Origin: Labia minor
Lineage: Eukaryota; Arthropoda; Insecta; Dermaptera; Spongiphoridae
NCBI GenBank assembly: GCA_963082975.1
Contig: OY720344.1
Coordinates: 34,154,033 to 34,218,032 of the forward strand
Length of the DNA: 64,000 nt
Direction: 5' to 3'
In this document: positions 13,395 to 24,239 of the stretch, one piece after another
Layout: each line of letters begins with the position of its first letter
How positions within the stretch are numbered: position 1 is the first letter of the stretch
Translations under genes and position numbers: made by a program
Notes under the pieces: generated by a model
Database searches by the model: none
Told to the model about the DNA's origin: nothing
The model's input: the letters and a program-made list of their open reading frames with translations, nothing else

Positions 13395-13520
13395 AATAGA
13401 GAGAAGGGAGAGAGAATGGAGGGATATATAGAGAAAAACAGGCAAGAGAATCACCAAATGGGGAGTCTACCAATGCCATTTGGAGACATTTCGATTAAGC
13501 GATCCCATCTGTGACTTTTC
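13395..13520. other. Small island with three E-box-like words
   Basis: A short GC-richer stretch contains CACCAAATGGGG, GCCATTTGGAG and CCCATCTGTG, all CANNTG or near-CANNTG contexts, together with CGATTAAGCG. It sits inside a 61-codon frame that I consider accidental. Possible enhancer fragment. Confidence 0.3.
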
Positions 13521-13830
13521 CTATCATCCCTATCATTTCCTCGATTGTCAATTATATACTTCAAAAAAATAAATAAATAAATAAATAAATACAATCATTA
13601 GACCAAAAAAAATAAAACAAAGTAACTTTAAAGAAATATCAACAGAGATTGAATATGTAAACGTAAATAAATATTAATTTAATTAAAACAGTCGTTTCAC
13701 ATCGGTTCCTAAAAATTTAAATGAAAAAGAAATAAATATATTCATTGAATTATTTCATGTTAATGATTTATCATCTTTACCATCATCTTTTTAATGTAAT
13801 TACTCGAAGGAAAAAGCAACTTAGTCACAT

Positions 13831-13971
13831 TAATTAATTATAAAAATATTAAAATATAAATGTAAATGAAATTATTTTTAAAAAGGCATTAATTGAATCA
13901 CTTTGAAAAAAAAAATTCATTAATTTTTATCTTAATATATTTACTACAGAATTAAATTAATGAATATGATT
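13831..13971 (+). repeat. 140-bp direct repeat, copy 2
   Basis: Nearly identical to 2047-2186, with one extra A in an internal A run. The left flank is AGTCACAT and the right flank a TATATTTACATATACC stretch, unlike copy 1. The match over AT-rich non-coding sequence is too long and exact for chance, so it is a recent duplication or a young dispersed repeat. Confidence 0.85.
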
Positions 13972-14000
13972 TATATTTACATATACCAACATATATATAA

Positions 14001-14031
<31 letters not shown>

Positions 14032-14499
14032 AGGATAGAATTGAAATTAAAATTATGTTTAATTAACATGAAAATAAATAATTATAAGTACTTTACACGT
14101 TTCAAGTGAAATGTGTTTTTACTAAATATACTCAGACTAAATGATTCTAACACATTTAAGGTAATAGTAGGTGATCCTTTTTCTATTTTAATAAATAAAT
14201 TTAAAAGCAATTTTATATATTATTTATTCCATTAATTATATTGTTCAGGCTTTACATTTAAATATCATCAGATAATATGTTGCAACTTTCTAACCCAGAT
14301 ATCTGAGATTCCACAATACAAATAAATTCCCATTTTCCTTCTAATCACTTGCCCAATATCACATCCATAAATTTGCTTTTTTTTTATGTTTTCCAAAAAT
14401 GAAATCATCTTTCCGTCATCTCCTTTCATGAAACATTTATTAATTAACTTAATTGAAATAGATGTCAACATTCAACTTTTAAACCAGCTATAAGTTAAT

Positions 14500-14735
14500 C
14501 GAACGAATATACTGCCTGGCGCCTGTCCTACGTAAAGATGGAAGATGTCGTCGCTCTTTAACTCGCAAGCGGATGACTTTAAATCATGGCGGATTTTAAT
14601 TTGCTGTGAAATTATCTACATACACGCAGCTGTTTCTAGTTTTAGGAGGGGGAAAACGACTTAACGCCTGGTCTAATCAAGCCAGGAATGTGCAAGATCC
14701 TGCAGGATGACAAAGTCCCTGTTTTGTTGGAGTTA
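14500..14735. other. Candidate regulatory island
   Basis: Unique sequence of balanced composition. It includes CCTGGCGCCTGTCC, a CATGGCGGAT YY1/Pho-like core (ATGGCGG at 14586-14592), CACGCAGCTG (E-box CAGCTG), and GTCTAATCAAGCC. No open frame. It ends abruptly at an (AT)n tract. Confidence 0.42.
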
Positions 14736-15069
14736 ATATATATATATATATATATATATACTGAATACATACTGAATATATACTGAATACAGAGAGAGAG
14801 TGAGGGAAAGAGAGAGAAGACCTAAACGGCTGACAAACGACGAAATATGTCCGTCGCTACCGTGGCTCTTGATAATCCTATTAAATAAACACGCATACAT
14901 AGTAGGCAGATATTTGTCGTCGTTGTCGAGTCTAATTCGGGAGGGCTCTGTCAGTAACGCATGGGCGCGCGCGTCGCAAAAAAAAAGGGGAGGAAAAACA
15001 AACAGAAGGGACCAGAAGAAATGAGAACAAATTTTGAACACAGAAAAAGAAGAGATGGAGATGGGAGAG

Positions 15070-15110
<41 letters not shown>
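14736..15110. repeat. Two (AT)n tracts bracketing a unique GC-richer block
   Basis: (AT)n runs at 14736-14760 and 15072-15110 flank about 310 bp. Next to the first run is a small tandem repeat of ACTGAATAYAT (14760-14790) and a GA run. The middle holds unique sequence with TAATCCTATTAAAT near 14872, TAATTCGGGAGG near 14932 and GGGCGCGCGCG near 14964. A 130-codon reverse frame spanning the whole block owes its length to the (AT)n runs, which translate as repeated Tyr-Ile, and is not credible as a gene. Confidence 0.6.
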
Positions 15111-15113
<3 letters not shown>

Positions 15114-16640
15114 CAACGAGAGCACGAATCTTAGCGAAATGTGAAGCGTTTTAGGAAAAGAAAAAAAGAATTATAAGCATATCAGAACTGTAACTAAACT
15201 TTTCCTTGTTTTTTTTTTACTAAATCAAACACCGACTAATGTACTTGAGAAGTTTTTTATTTCTCTTGAAAAAAATAAACTGAATAAAAATTCTAGGAAT
15301 AAAATAAAAATTCAATAATCTAGAAAAAATGATGGAAATGTAAAAAAAGCAGTCAGTCAAAGTTAGTCAAAGGAGATTGTGAAGAAGGTATTGTTAGTTT
15401 ATATTTTTTTTTAATAAAGTATTAAATAAGTTAAATTTTTTTTTTTTTTTTTTTTTTTTTGTGAAATAAAATCCTACAAAATGTGTGACACCACCCATTC
15501 AATATAGAGATCGAAATTGAAAAAAAAAACATTACCATTAATTAATTAATTAAATTAATTCATTTAAATTTATTATATTTTTTGTATTTAGTGAAATATT
15601 TTGAGAAATTTTGAAATATATTATAATATATTATAAGTTAAAAAAATCAAAATTTTTAAATAAATAAATAGCTAAATAAAATCTAAATTTTCATCAATAA
15701 GATTTATTTTTCACTTGTCAAATGTAAAGTTAGAAAAAAAGAAACTCATGCATAACCGAATGAAATTTGAGTGAAAAATAATTTGATATGATTGAATCTT
15801 AACTCGTCGTGGTTTCTCCCCACCCCCTAAATACTCATATAATCTTCCTTAATGCGTGCCTTAGAATATCTACCATTAAAAGTTTTTGTTTAATCTCCCA
15901 GTTTCTCAATTCTCCGTTATGCAGATTGTTTTTAGAAACGTGAAAGCTTTTGGAGAAATACGTAGTTGGCCTAATTTTATCCCCCTCCTCTTTGTTTCCA
16001 ATCATACTCACACAAAAAAAAACAAATTTCAATATAATCTGCAATTCATGCGTTCATTAAAGTCCTTTAACAGCTTTACATTTTTTTTAAAGATATTAAT
16101 CAAATGAAATGTTAAAGGCTGACGTTTATTGTTAACGTTTATGAAATGTAATCATTTATTTTTATTTATTTATTTTATTTTTTTTTTATAATAGAAAAAA
16201 TCAATGAATTGTAAATGATCTTGAAAAGAAACCAGATATGATGGTATTAGGAATCGAAATATTTCCTAGTATCTTTATATACTTATATATATATAAATCA
16301 TATATATTTATATATATATATATATAAATCAGATTTTAAATCACGACCGTAACCATTTTATTTTTCTAACGAAAGAAAATTAGATTTTAAGAAAAAAAAA
16401 ACTTCGTTGTAATAAAAAAAGTGACTGAAGTGCTTAATTTTTATGTAATAATTATAAAAAAAACTATTTTATTTGATAAAATGTATTCTATTATATTTTG
16501 AAATAATTATTCATTAAAATAATAGAATTTTTCAACAGAAAAAAAAAAAAAAAATTTTTCTCATTTATTGCTTATCGCTCAATTAAACATTGTTAATGTG
16601 AAAATATTTGTTTTGAAAAATTCTATCTGATTATGATTAA
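15111..16640. other. AT-rich interval without a gene
   Basis: AT-rich filler including a pure T25 tract at 15436-15460 and (TA)n near 16270-16327. Two overlapping frames at 15835-16107 on opposite strands have no recognisable domain. Nothing else supported. Confidence 0.55.
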
Positions 16641-16960
16641 TTAACGAGAACTGACAGAGAATGGATTCATGGAAAAAGGTGGAGATTTTTTAGGAGGGGG
16701 GTGGGGGTGGTTATATTCTTTAATGAAGAACAAGGAAGAGGTGGTGGTAAAACATTCAAGTTTGATCTTTATCGTCCCCGCTGTTGTGGAATGAGAGTTT
16801 GCACGATGTTTTCACACCGTTTAGCGCTTCAATTAGCCAGCCATCTTGGAAAGGCGTCGCGACGTTCAAGATGGCCGACGACGGCGTCAACGACCTCCAA
16901 CCCTCCATCCCTTTCCACCCTTCGATCTTCACTCTTCCAAGGAATATTTTAAATTCTTCA
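16641..16960. other. Candidate regulatory island with inverted YY1/Pho-like pair
   Basis: Unique GC-rich block. GCCATCTTGG at 16840-16849 and CAAGATGGCC at 16867-16876 are inverted copies of a YY1/Pho-type core (AAGATGGC), 18 bp apart. Also present are AAGTTTGATCTTT (TCF-like) near 16758, TTTTCACACCG (T-box-like) near 16809 and TTCAATTAGCC. Overlapping short frames in two registers show no domain. Regulatory function is inferred. Confidence 0.45.
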
Positions 16961-17499
16961 AGAAGTCCGAGTGGTGAAATGTGTGTTTACAAATAAAAAT
17001 ATTACTTCGCTAATAGAAAGGTTAAATTGAAATTTAGGGATGAACAAACAAGGTGAATAAACAGGGGATGAGAAACAAGGAGGGGGGGGGGGTGAGTAAA
17101 TAAAAAGGAATCGTTCTTTTAAAACAAATATTGAATCAATTAATCAAGAAGTTGTTGTAAAACTGTTAAACATAAAATTAATATTTATAAAATTATTGAT
17201 AAAAGAAAATATGGATATAATTTATTTATTATATTTAAAAATTAATTTTTTTTAAGATTATATGTTTATATAAATATTTAAAATAAAAAACATATAATTT
17301 TAAATATAATTAATATAATATAATTAGTCCTCAATATATATTTTATTTAAAAAAAAATATTTAATTTATTATTTTTTGCTTTTAACTAAGGGAATAAATA
17401 AGAAAAGAAAAAAAATAGGGGTAATATTTTTCATAAAAAGACGAGGGTCTGTTGTAAAAAGGATTATTCTCTGGTAGAAGTAAATAGAAGTGCCTTAAA
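16961..17499. other. AT-rich interval without a gene
   Basis: AT-rich filler with a G-run near 17082-17092. No features. Confidence 0.6.
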
Positions 17500-18010
17500 G
17501 AAGGTGAAGCATTCATCTCCCCCTCCCCATTCCCCTTTCTTTTCCACCTCCACCCTCTTGCAATCGAGGGAAGATGAGCAGAGTTCTCTTGAACTTGTAA
17601 TCCGGGATTTGATGGCCTGCCTGAATTCTATGTTGGATAATAAAAGTTACAACTTTCATTAAGCGGAACGAGTGCAGTGTGAGGCCGAAGGCACGTGTGA
17701 ATGTGCAAAGGGCAATTGGCACAATGGCCCCGCCCCGCATAAATCGCGACGCTTGCCCCGCCCCCGCCGTTGGGTTGCAATGGCGGCTGGTGACGACAAG
17801 CGACCCGATTTCGCGCGCCATTAATTTCCGGGCCGAGAGGGCGCACGCATTACCCCACCCCTGATGCATTAAGTTTCCAAGCACTAAACTGCCTCTCTTT
17901 TCCCAAACACCTCCAACTTCCCACTTTGTACATTGACGCCAAACAACGGAATTATCCAGCACAAGTGGCGAGGGTAATAAAACCACCATCGAAACAATCA
18001 GAGGGTGATT
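17500..18010. other. GC-rich island with GC boxes (enhancer or CpG-type promoter candidate)
   Basis: One of the most GC-rich stretches of the window. Near 17722-17768 it carries two C-rich GC-box clusters (GGCCCCGCCCCGC and GCCCCGCCCCCGCC) separated by CATAAATCGCGAC. ATGGCGG follows at 17780-17786 and GCGCGCCATTAATTTCC near 17812. Because stops are scarce in GC-rich DNA, a 188-codon reverse frame (17513-18079) and several smaller frames arise; none has a recognisable domain. Either a CpG-rich distal element or an unannotated promoter is possible. Confidence 0.45.
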
Positions 18011-18640
18011 TCGAAGAAACGAAACACGAGGGGTTAAAATGACAAAAAAAAGAAGAAAGATTCTCTTCAAGTTTAACAATAATTTATCATAGAACTAGAA
18101 TTATCATGACACAAATTTTCAAATAATTTAAATTTTAAAAATTTAAAAATAGTCAAGCTTTTCTTTTTTTATTAAATAAATAATATAAATAAAAAACAGG
18201 GAAATTAATATAAATGAGATCAAATGAAAGAGAATTAATAAAAAAGAATACTTTATTATAAATAAAAATTAAAATCTCTAAAGAAAAATATTAAATAAAT
18301 TAAAATAATCTTTAAAAAAATTTTCAACGTGAATTCTTGAAATACCTACTTTTAGTATTAAGTATAAAGAAAATTTTAAAAAGAAATCGTGAAAGTTTGC
18401 ATTTTATCATAATAATAAATTTAATTGAAAATAATTAAATAAAATTAATTACGTAACTACAAGTAATAGTAAAATAACGCCAAAAATAGAAATAGAAAAT
18501 CAATTACAATCTCTGAAGACTAAAAAGAAATATTAAAATATATTAAAAAAAAGTTTTATTTCAAATTCAGGCGATGTGGAATGGATAACGATTGATACTA
18601 CATAAAATTTGAAATTTGTTGATAAAAAGACATGTTTTAT
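18011..18640. other. AT-rich interval without a gene
   Basis: AT-rich filler, no structured element seen. Confidence 0.6.
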
Positions 18641-18644
18641 GACA

Positions 18645-19030
18645 TTTTGAGTTTAGTACACCGAGCGATGATGATGGTGATAGGAATGGACAATGACAGT
18701 ACGTCAGTTAATACCTACCCCAGGCGACGCTTTATAAAAATGAGTGTTTAGGGTAGGAATGAGAAGGGTAGAAAAAGAGGGTGACAAGGCGAAATACCGT
18801 TTATCACGGGGTTTGCTCCGCGTGAACGATCAACAGGAATTTTTATCATCATTTATTATCATTGGCAATATCGGTGAAGTTTGATTCCTTTTTCTTTCCA
18901 GGCCGGCAGTTATTACCCCCTCCTCCTTCCATAGACACTACCCCCTCTCTCTCTCCATGGCCAATCTATCAAACTGCCACCCTTCATTCGATTTATTAGA
19001 CAAATCCCTTTCAGTTAAAGAGGAAAGAGA
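18645..19030. other. Candidate regulatory island
   Basis: Unique sequence with a GACGCTTTATAAAAATG word near 18726, a TTTATCATCATTTATTATC GATA/Hox-like stretch near 18840, AATGACAGTACGTCAG near 18690 and a pyrimidine-rich CCCCCTCTCTCTCTCC segment near 18940. No credible frame. Confidence 0.4.
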
Positions 19031-19200
19031 TGAAGAGAAGAGGAGGTATTGATTCAGTGGGGCAGAAATATTTTCAACTTAAGTTAACTTTTTGATGAAA
19101 TTTTTATATTCTCTTTTCCAGCATATAAAAGGTACAATTGAACTTAATTCACAATACACAATAAATAAACAAACACTTAATATTCTTTAATGTAAACTCA

Positions 19201-19230
19201 TATATACATATATATATATATATATATTAT
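19201..19230. repeat. (TA)n microsatellite
   Basis: Interrupted TA run. Confidence 0.8.
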
Positions 19231-19524
19231 ATATAATTCCATCACCACCTATAACATCTGTAAATGTAAAAATAAGTTACCGCTATAATTGAGAAATGTG
19301 TAAAGAATATATCATTGTTTGTTAAAACTTTAAATAAAAATTATTTAGATGAATCAATTCGTTGAAATATATTATTATATCTATCATATATGAAGTATTT
19401 ATGATAATAAAAAATAAAATTAATTAAATATTAATTAAGGTAACAAAATATATATATATTTACTTATGTGAAATATAATATGTAATTAAAAATTAATTTG
19501 TAAATTATACTGTGGTATTTACAT

Positions 19525-19965
19525 AGCCCGTGACTTTTTGAATTTCCCCTCTCTTAAATGTAACACTGCTAACATCAGCTAACACTTGTCGAAATTTGAA
19601 CCAGCTGGGTTGTTTAGTTTTTGTTTGACATCCATTAATAGCAGACTACCACTCGTCATTTGAGAAGAAAACGGATAAAAGTGAATTTCGTGTGCTATTA
19701 ACCATTATAAAAAACAACTGAAACCGAATTTTTGCGCCGTTTTGTAACCGTGGATGTAACGTGGATCCACATCATACTAGAAAAGACAGAGCAATCAAAA
19801 CAGTGGGTTTCTCGGGGTAAATCGGCACCAAAGATGTTCTCGACAAATCTTATTTTTTGGAAGGGAGAAACGTTTGACGAAGTGTATAGAGCTGCAAGGA
19901 GAGACTACGTTGAAAAATAAAATAATTTTTTGAACCTGTGTTTCATTCAAAAAGTCATGGACTTA
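19525..19965 (+). mobile_element. Internally deleted mariner transposon
   Basis: The left end contains GTGACTTTTTGAAT (19531-19544). The right end contains its mirror ATTCAAAAAGTCATGGAC (19945-19962), giving about 20-bp imperfect terminal inverted repeats, with TA dinucleotides at both presumed ends. Between them are pieces of a mariner transposase gene in the expected order. The element is about 440 bp, against about 1.3 kb for an autonomous mariner, so roughly two thirds of the internal sequence is missing. It could at most be mobilised in trans. Confidence 0.88.
19671..19920 (+). pseudogene. Mariner transposase remnant, start lost and two large deletions
   Basis: The segment after 19671 encodes DKSEFRVLL, the usual mariner N-terminus, but the expected ATG is ACG. 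After a few codons the frame breaks. A second piece from about 19714 reads ETEFLRRFVTVDVTWIH and continues to a SKQWVSRGKSAPK segment; this is the region around the first catalytic Asp of the DD34D triad, and that Asp is kept. The sequence then jumps to a C-terminal tail ending RRDYVEK and a TAA stop. The regions with the second and third catalytic Asp residues and the helix-turn-helix DNA-binding domain are absent. No functional transposase can be made. Family assignment rests on these motifs as known from mariner proteins. Confidence 0.88.
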
Positions 19966-20168
19966 TTGACCTGCCCTCATATTAATATTTCAAAGATTTA
20001 TTGCTTTATATATATATATATTTTTTTTGATGATTAATTACATAGAAAAAGTTTAATTTATTGGTGTAATTTCCCATTTAATGCGATAAATGTGATATTC
20101 AACTAAGCTGAAACGATTGATTTCTTTCTTTTAAGTTGAATATTAAATTCGGGGATTAATAAAATAAA

Positions 20169-20188
20169 ACACACACACACACACACAA
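20169..20188. repeat. (AC)n microsatellite
   Basis: AC dinucleotide run followed by a T-rich and TCTC-rich stretch. Confidence 0.9.
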
Positions 20189-20309
20189 CACCCCATCAAA
20201 CTTTTTTTCTCCCTCTCTCTGAATCGTTAGCTTAAACATTCCTCAAACAAAATAATCCCTTTATTGATTGAAAAAAGAAGATTAGGAGGGAGAATAAAAG
20301 AAGAGGAAT

Positions 20310-20770
20310 TGTTTAAATAAAAGGTTAACCGCTTGGCACAAATAAAATTTGTCACACGAACATGCATTACTTCAAGATTTCATCAAATGTTTCATAGTAA
20401 CCAATGCTTTAACTCCATATATATTCATATATATATATATAAATGATATATAAGCATATCTATGTGAACGTAAGCATGCAGATATCCATCGACAACAATA
20501 AGCCCGAGTTATTTACGAGTTATTTTAATTAAAAGAATCCCATGCGGACTCTTTATACAAATAGTCAGCAAATTAATTAAAATGAGAAATCTGAGTCGAT
20601 TCCCTTGGCTATATAAACCCTTGGGGAGCAATCACTGCTAAAATAAACCCCTCCAGAAGGGTCCCCGGGCTTAATTGAAAAGCGTTCATGTGTGGATCAT
20701 GAGATCGATTACCGGGAGGTTCTTTCTTGATGAACCCCCAACTTCCCCTAACCCTCTCTTTCTATCTCTC
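20310..20770. other. Candidate regulatory island
   Basis: Unique sequence with several factor-like words: GACAACAATAAGCC (Sox-like ACAATA) near 20491, AGTTATTTACGAG, TTAATTAAAAT near 20575, CTATATAAACCC near 20609 and GAGATCGATTACCGG near 20700. A TATA-like word at 20610-20616 is the closest thing to a core promoter here, but there is no adjacent coding sequence. It ends at a TCTC repeat (20765-20780). Confidence 0.4.
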
Positions 20771-20780
20771 TCTCTCTCTC

Positions 20781-22320
20781 TAAAGTACAACGTGCTTCTT
20801 ACTATGTAGTATATATATAGAATGATGATTTCCTAATGAGACCTCCTAAAGAGATTCTATTTTCGTTCCCCAAAGCATATTCGAGCTTCATTGAATTTTA
20901 TTTATTACCGAGATATGGATCCGATTTTTTTTTGATTTTTTTATTTTTTTTTAAATAAATATATATTTGTCTTTGGTAGTATAAAAACATTAATATAGTA
21001 CAATTGGCATACTGCCGAAATAACGAACATTTCTTTTTTTTTAATAGTTCTTTGATGAAATTCATGTTTATATTATAATTTATATATTTTTACACAAAAT
21101 GAAAGGTTTGTTTTTTTAAATGTTTTGAAAATTCTCAAAATAATTCTCACTAATATTCTGATTATAATAATTAGAAAATATTGTATCATTTTTTTTTTTA
21201 AATTAATAATACATAATATATTTATTATTCATAAACACCACTAATCAAATAAAAAAAATGTAATAAGTATATAATTTTCATCTGTAAAATTAATTTTGAT
21301 TAATATGAGTATCTATAATGAAAGATTGATAAATATACTATAGTTATATTTTTTTGCTCCAAGCTATATGATTAAATTATTATTGAGCTAGTAACGAATG
21401 GTGGAGATGACGCGTAAATTTCCTATTAAGAAAAAGTCAAACTGGATATTTCAAATTTAATATACCTCACTAATTGAAACATTAACTAAAATATTAATAA
21501 AATAATTTATGCCCAATTAAACTAGCATTTTCATGAAAGCTTCTTACTACTATATTATAATTTAATTTATGGCAATTTGTTATTTTTTTTTTCGTTAAAT
21601 CTTGTTATGTGTACAGGTAAAATTAAAAGTTTAATTTCTTATTAAGTGAAAAGTGACTAAAAATGCAAATATTACGATGGATGTGCGCCTAAGAGGACGA
21701 AGACTTTTTTTTATCCTTTCATTTCAAGTTTTCTTTTTTTTTTTTTTAATCGTTTTTTTTCCTGTCACAGGTCGCTACGGCTGGAAGCTGAGGACACATG
21801 TTTCCTGACAGGATTCGAATGAAACATTTTCAAACACAAACACAATGACAACAACATTCCGAATGAATAATCATCATCATCTGACTAATTCCAGTCACAG
21901 GGTTCTTGAAAGGGAAGAGTCATTAATTAAAATAACAGTCATATAAAAATAGTTATATACATGGAAGTTATATATACATACTATATACAATTAGATATAC
22001 ATATGTAAACCCACCCTTTAATATTTTTTTTTATACTAATCTAAAGGTTAATTGTCTATGTCACATTAAAATTATAAATTTGAGAATAGGTGCTCTTGCC
22101 AAATCATAGAATAGAATATATTATAAAATAATAGTATAATATAATTAAATATTAAGATCAACTTAATATAATTCAGTGATAAGTTAAAAATAAAAAAAAA
22201 AATCTGGAGTGTCTCCACTCGACTATCTCGCAATTTGAATTAGATTAATTAACATATATTATATATATTTAAATTAAATTTAATTATTTATAAATTAAAA
22301 TTAATAAAGATATACTAAAC
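20781..22320. other. Mostly AT-rich interval, small island near 21.76-21.91 kb
   Basis: AT-rich filler. The short stretch 21765-21915 is more complex, starting CCTGTCACAGGTCGC after a T tract and containing TGACTAATTCCAGTCACAGG. The T tract plus CAG resembles a splice acceptor, but no downstream open frame supports an exon. Otherwise nothing seen. Confidence 0.4.
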
Positions 22321-22539
22321 CAACGCGTGTTTGGATCTTTGTTGATGACATCATGTCACGTGTTGCCGCTTGATTTGCAGTTTTAAAAAATTAATTCTGG
22401 TACTTTCAGCAATCCAATCAAGCTGAAATTCTATATATAGCAGTTTTATACAATTTTTAATCATGTGAAAAACTATCAAACATATATCCTTATTTTTACG
22501 GCCAGATTAGAGAAAAAAAAAATAAAAATTCAAAAGTCA

Positions 22540-22775
22540 AAAGTTGATAGACAACTACGAATTTTGAATAATGCCTGTGTACCAAATTTCATTATTCTAG
22601 CTCAATCCGTTTTTGCGTAATCTTGTCTACACACACACACACAGACATTTTTCTCAACCTTAGTGAAAATGACTCAGGGACCTTCAAAACGTATAAAAAC
22701 ATCGAAATCTCGACATCGAAAATTTTCGTGATCGCAATACTCTCTTTGGCAAGATAGTAAAAAAATAATCTAACT
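22540..22775. repeat. Degenerate interspersed repeat, probably a retrotransposon or SINE tail
   Basis: The sequence reads like a generic invertebrate transposon tail: CCAAATTTCATTATTC, an (AC)n run at about 22629-22643, then ACCTTCAAAACGTATAAAAA, ATCGAAATCTCGACATCG and TTTTCGTGATCGCAATAC. Strings of this type recur at the 3' ends of many arthropod non-LTR and SINE-like repeats. No ends are definable. The reverse frame covering it (22592-22825) is a by-product. Confidence 0.5.
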
Positions 22776-23326
22776 AAATACCAAATATTTTTATAATCAA
22801 TAAATCTATTAAGGAGTATTGCCATTATTTAAATATTTCATAATTATCTATTTATATATATTTAAAAATATTATTCAATATATTAGTCAAATTCAATTTT
22901 GTTTTTTAAATAAATAAGCTTGTTTTCCTTTGAAAAATTCACTTTAAAAAATGTATTAATAAAATTTAATTTGATCAAATTATAATGAGAATAATAAAAA
23001 TTTTTTTTATTTAACAAAGGTGTGCCCATGTATGAGAAAGTTAAATTAAGATTATTTATAAGTGTTAGCTACATAACACAGTCAACATAAAACCTTTTAT
23101 TTTTAATACTAACTAATACTTCTTTTTCTTAGAAATAAAAATAAACTAAATTTCATTAGGCAATAAAAAGTAAAACGGCTTAAATTTGATGAAAGAAAAA
23201 TAAGCAACAGACAACCGAGCAAAAGAAGAGAAAAAAAAAGTTTAAAAATAAGTGAAATAAATTAATAACGAATTATTCAAATGAAAACTAATTGAATCGA
23301 AATTAGTTTCTTTCTAACATATATAC

Positions 23327-23357
<31 letters not shown>

Positions 23358-23904
23358 ACACCTATTTGGATGTGGCTATTCCTTTAAATTAATGAATTCA
23401 TTTTTTGCCAACTAACGAAAGGGAAAACAAATCTTAAGATAATTTATTTCCCTATTAATTTATATAGATCTACCAATTAAATGAAAACAAAATCATATTC
23501 ATCAAAACTATTATGCAAATTTTGTTTTAATATGTAATATAAATCTATTATTATAATTCATTCAAAAACTATTTATTTTATTTTTATCCCCATGCTAATC
23601 TCTTTATATAGATTACATATTTGCTATTACATTACGATAATATATTTATCTATTAGTTAGCTAAATAAACATTAATTATACTAAATTTTATCCCCCATAA
23701 GCATGTTAATCTAATTGATTAATTGTTATTTATTATTCTATAAATGTGAAATATATGTTCAATTTATTATATAATATGGATTAAAGTTTATATTAAATCT
23801 CAATGACAGATAATAATTGAGAATTTGTGATAATTAGAAATATTTAATTAAACTTTAAATATCATCAATTAATTTGTTTTTTATTGAAATGTGATTGAAA
23901 ATTG
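22776..23904. other. AT-rich interval without a gene
   Basis: AT-rich filler with (TA)n at about 23334-23355. Nothing else. Confidence 0.6.
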
Positions 23905-24110
23905 AAATGAAATTGAAAATCAGTTGACCGGAAGTGCCACTTTGATTGATTTTACACTTTTTTGCGGTTTTTCTCCAAAACGGCTCTAACGATTTTGATA
24001 AACTCGCTATATCGATGTTAAATTAAGTGATCTATAATATGAGTTTGGTGTTATCCACGTGGAAATTAAACGATTACTGTCAAAGAACATTTAAAATTAA
24101 CAACGAATAT
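23905..24110. repeat. Degenerate interspersed repeat
   Basis: Contains TTGACCGGAAGTGCCAC, TTTCTCCAAAACGGCTC and TAACGATTTTGATAAA, a word order typical of dispersed invertebrate transposon remnants. No termini or target duplication are visible, so the superfamily is unknown. Confidence 0.4.
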
Positions 24111-24239
24111 ATATAACAATTTTTAATTAAATAATTCAACTAATAGTAATTTATAATAAAATTAATTTAAGATTTCAAATCTCGAACCTATTTGCAGCAT
24201 TTTTAAATATGAATATCACGTAATTATATAAGTTTTCCT

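Noticed and set aside
13975..14035. Possible CRISPR-like or tandem array near short AT/GA repeats
   Set aside because: Only microsatellite runs; no spaced repeats. CRISPR is not expected in this type of genome.
14733..15125. 130-codon reverse frame
   Set aside because: Both ends are (AT)n microsatellites translated as repeated Tyr-Ile; not a protein.
17513..18079. 188-codon reverse open frame, the longest in the window
   Set aside because: It coincides with a GC-rich island where stops are rare. The translation has no recognisable domain, and competing frames exist on both strands.
20610..20634. TATA-like word TATATAA with a TCACT initiator-like word about 22 bp downstream
   Set aside because: Spacing is short for a TATA-initiator pair and no gene follows; TATA words are expected by chance here.
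21760..21830. T tract plus CAG resembling a 3' splice site
   Set aside because: No open frame downstream and no partner donor or exon seen.
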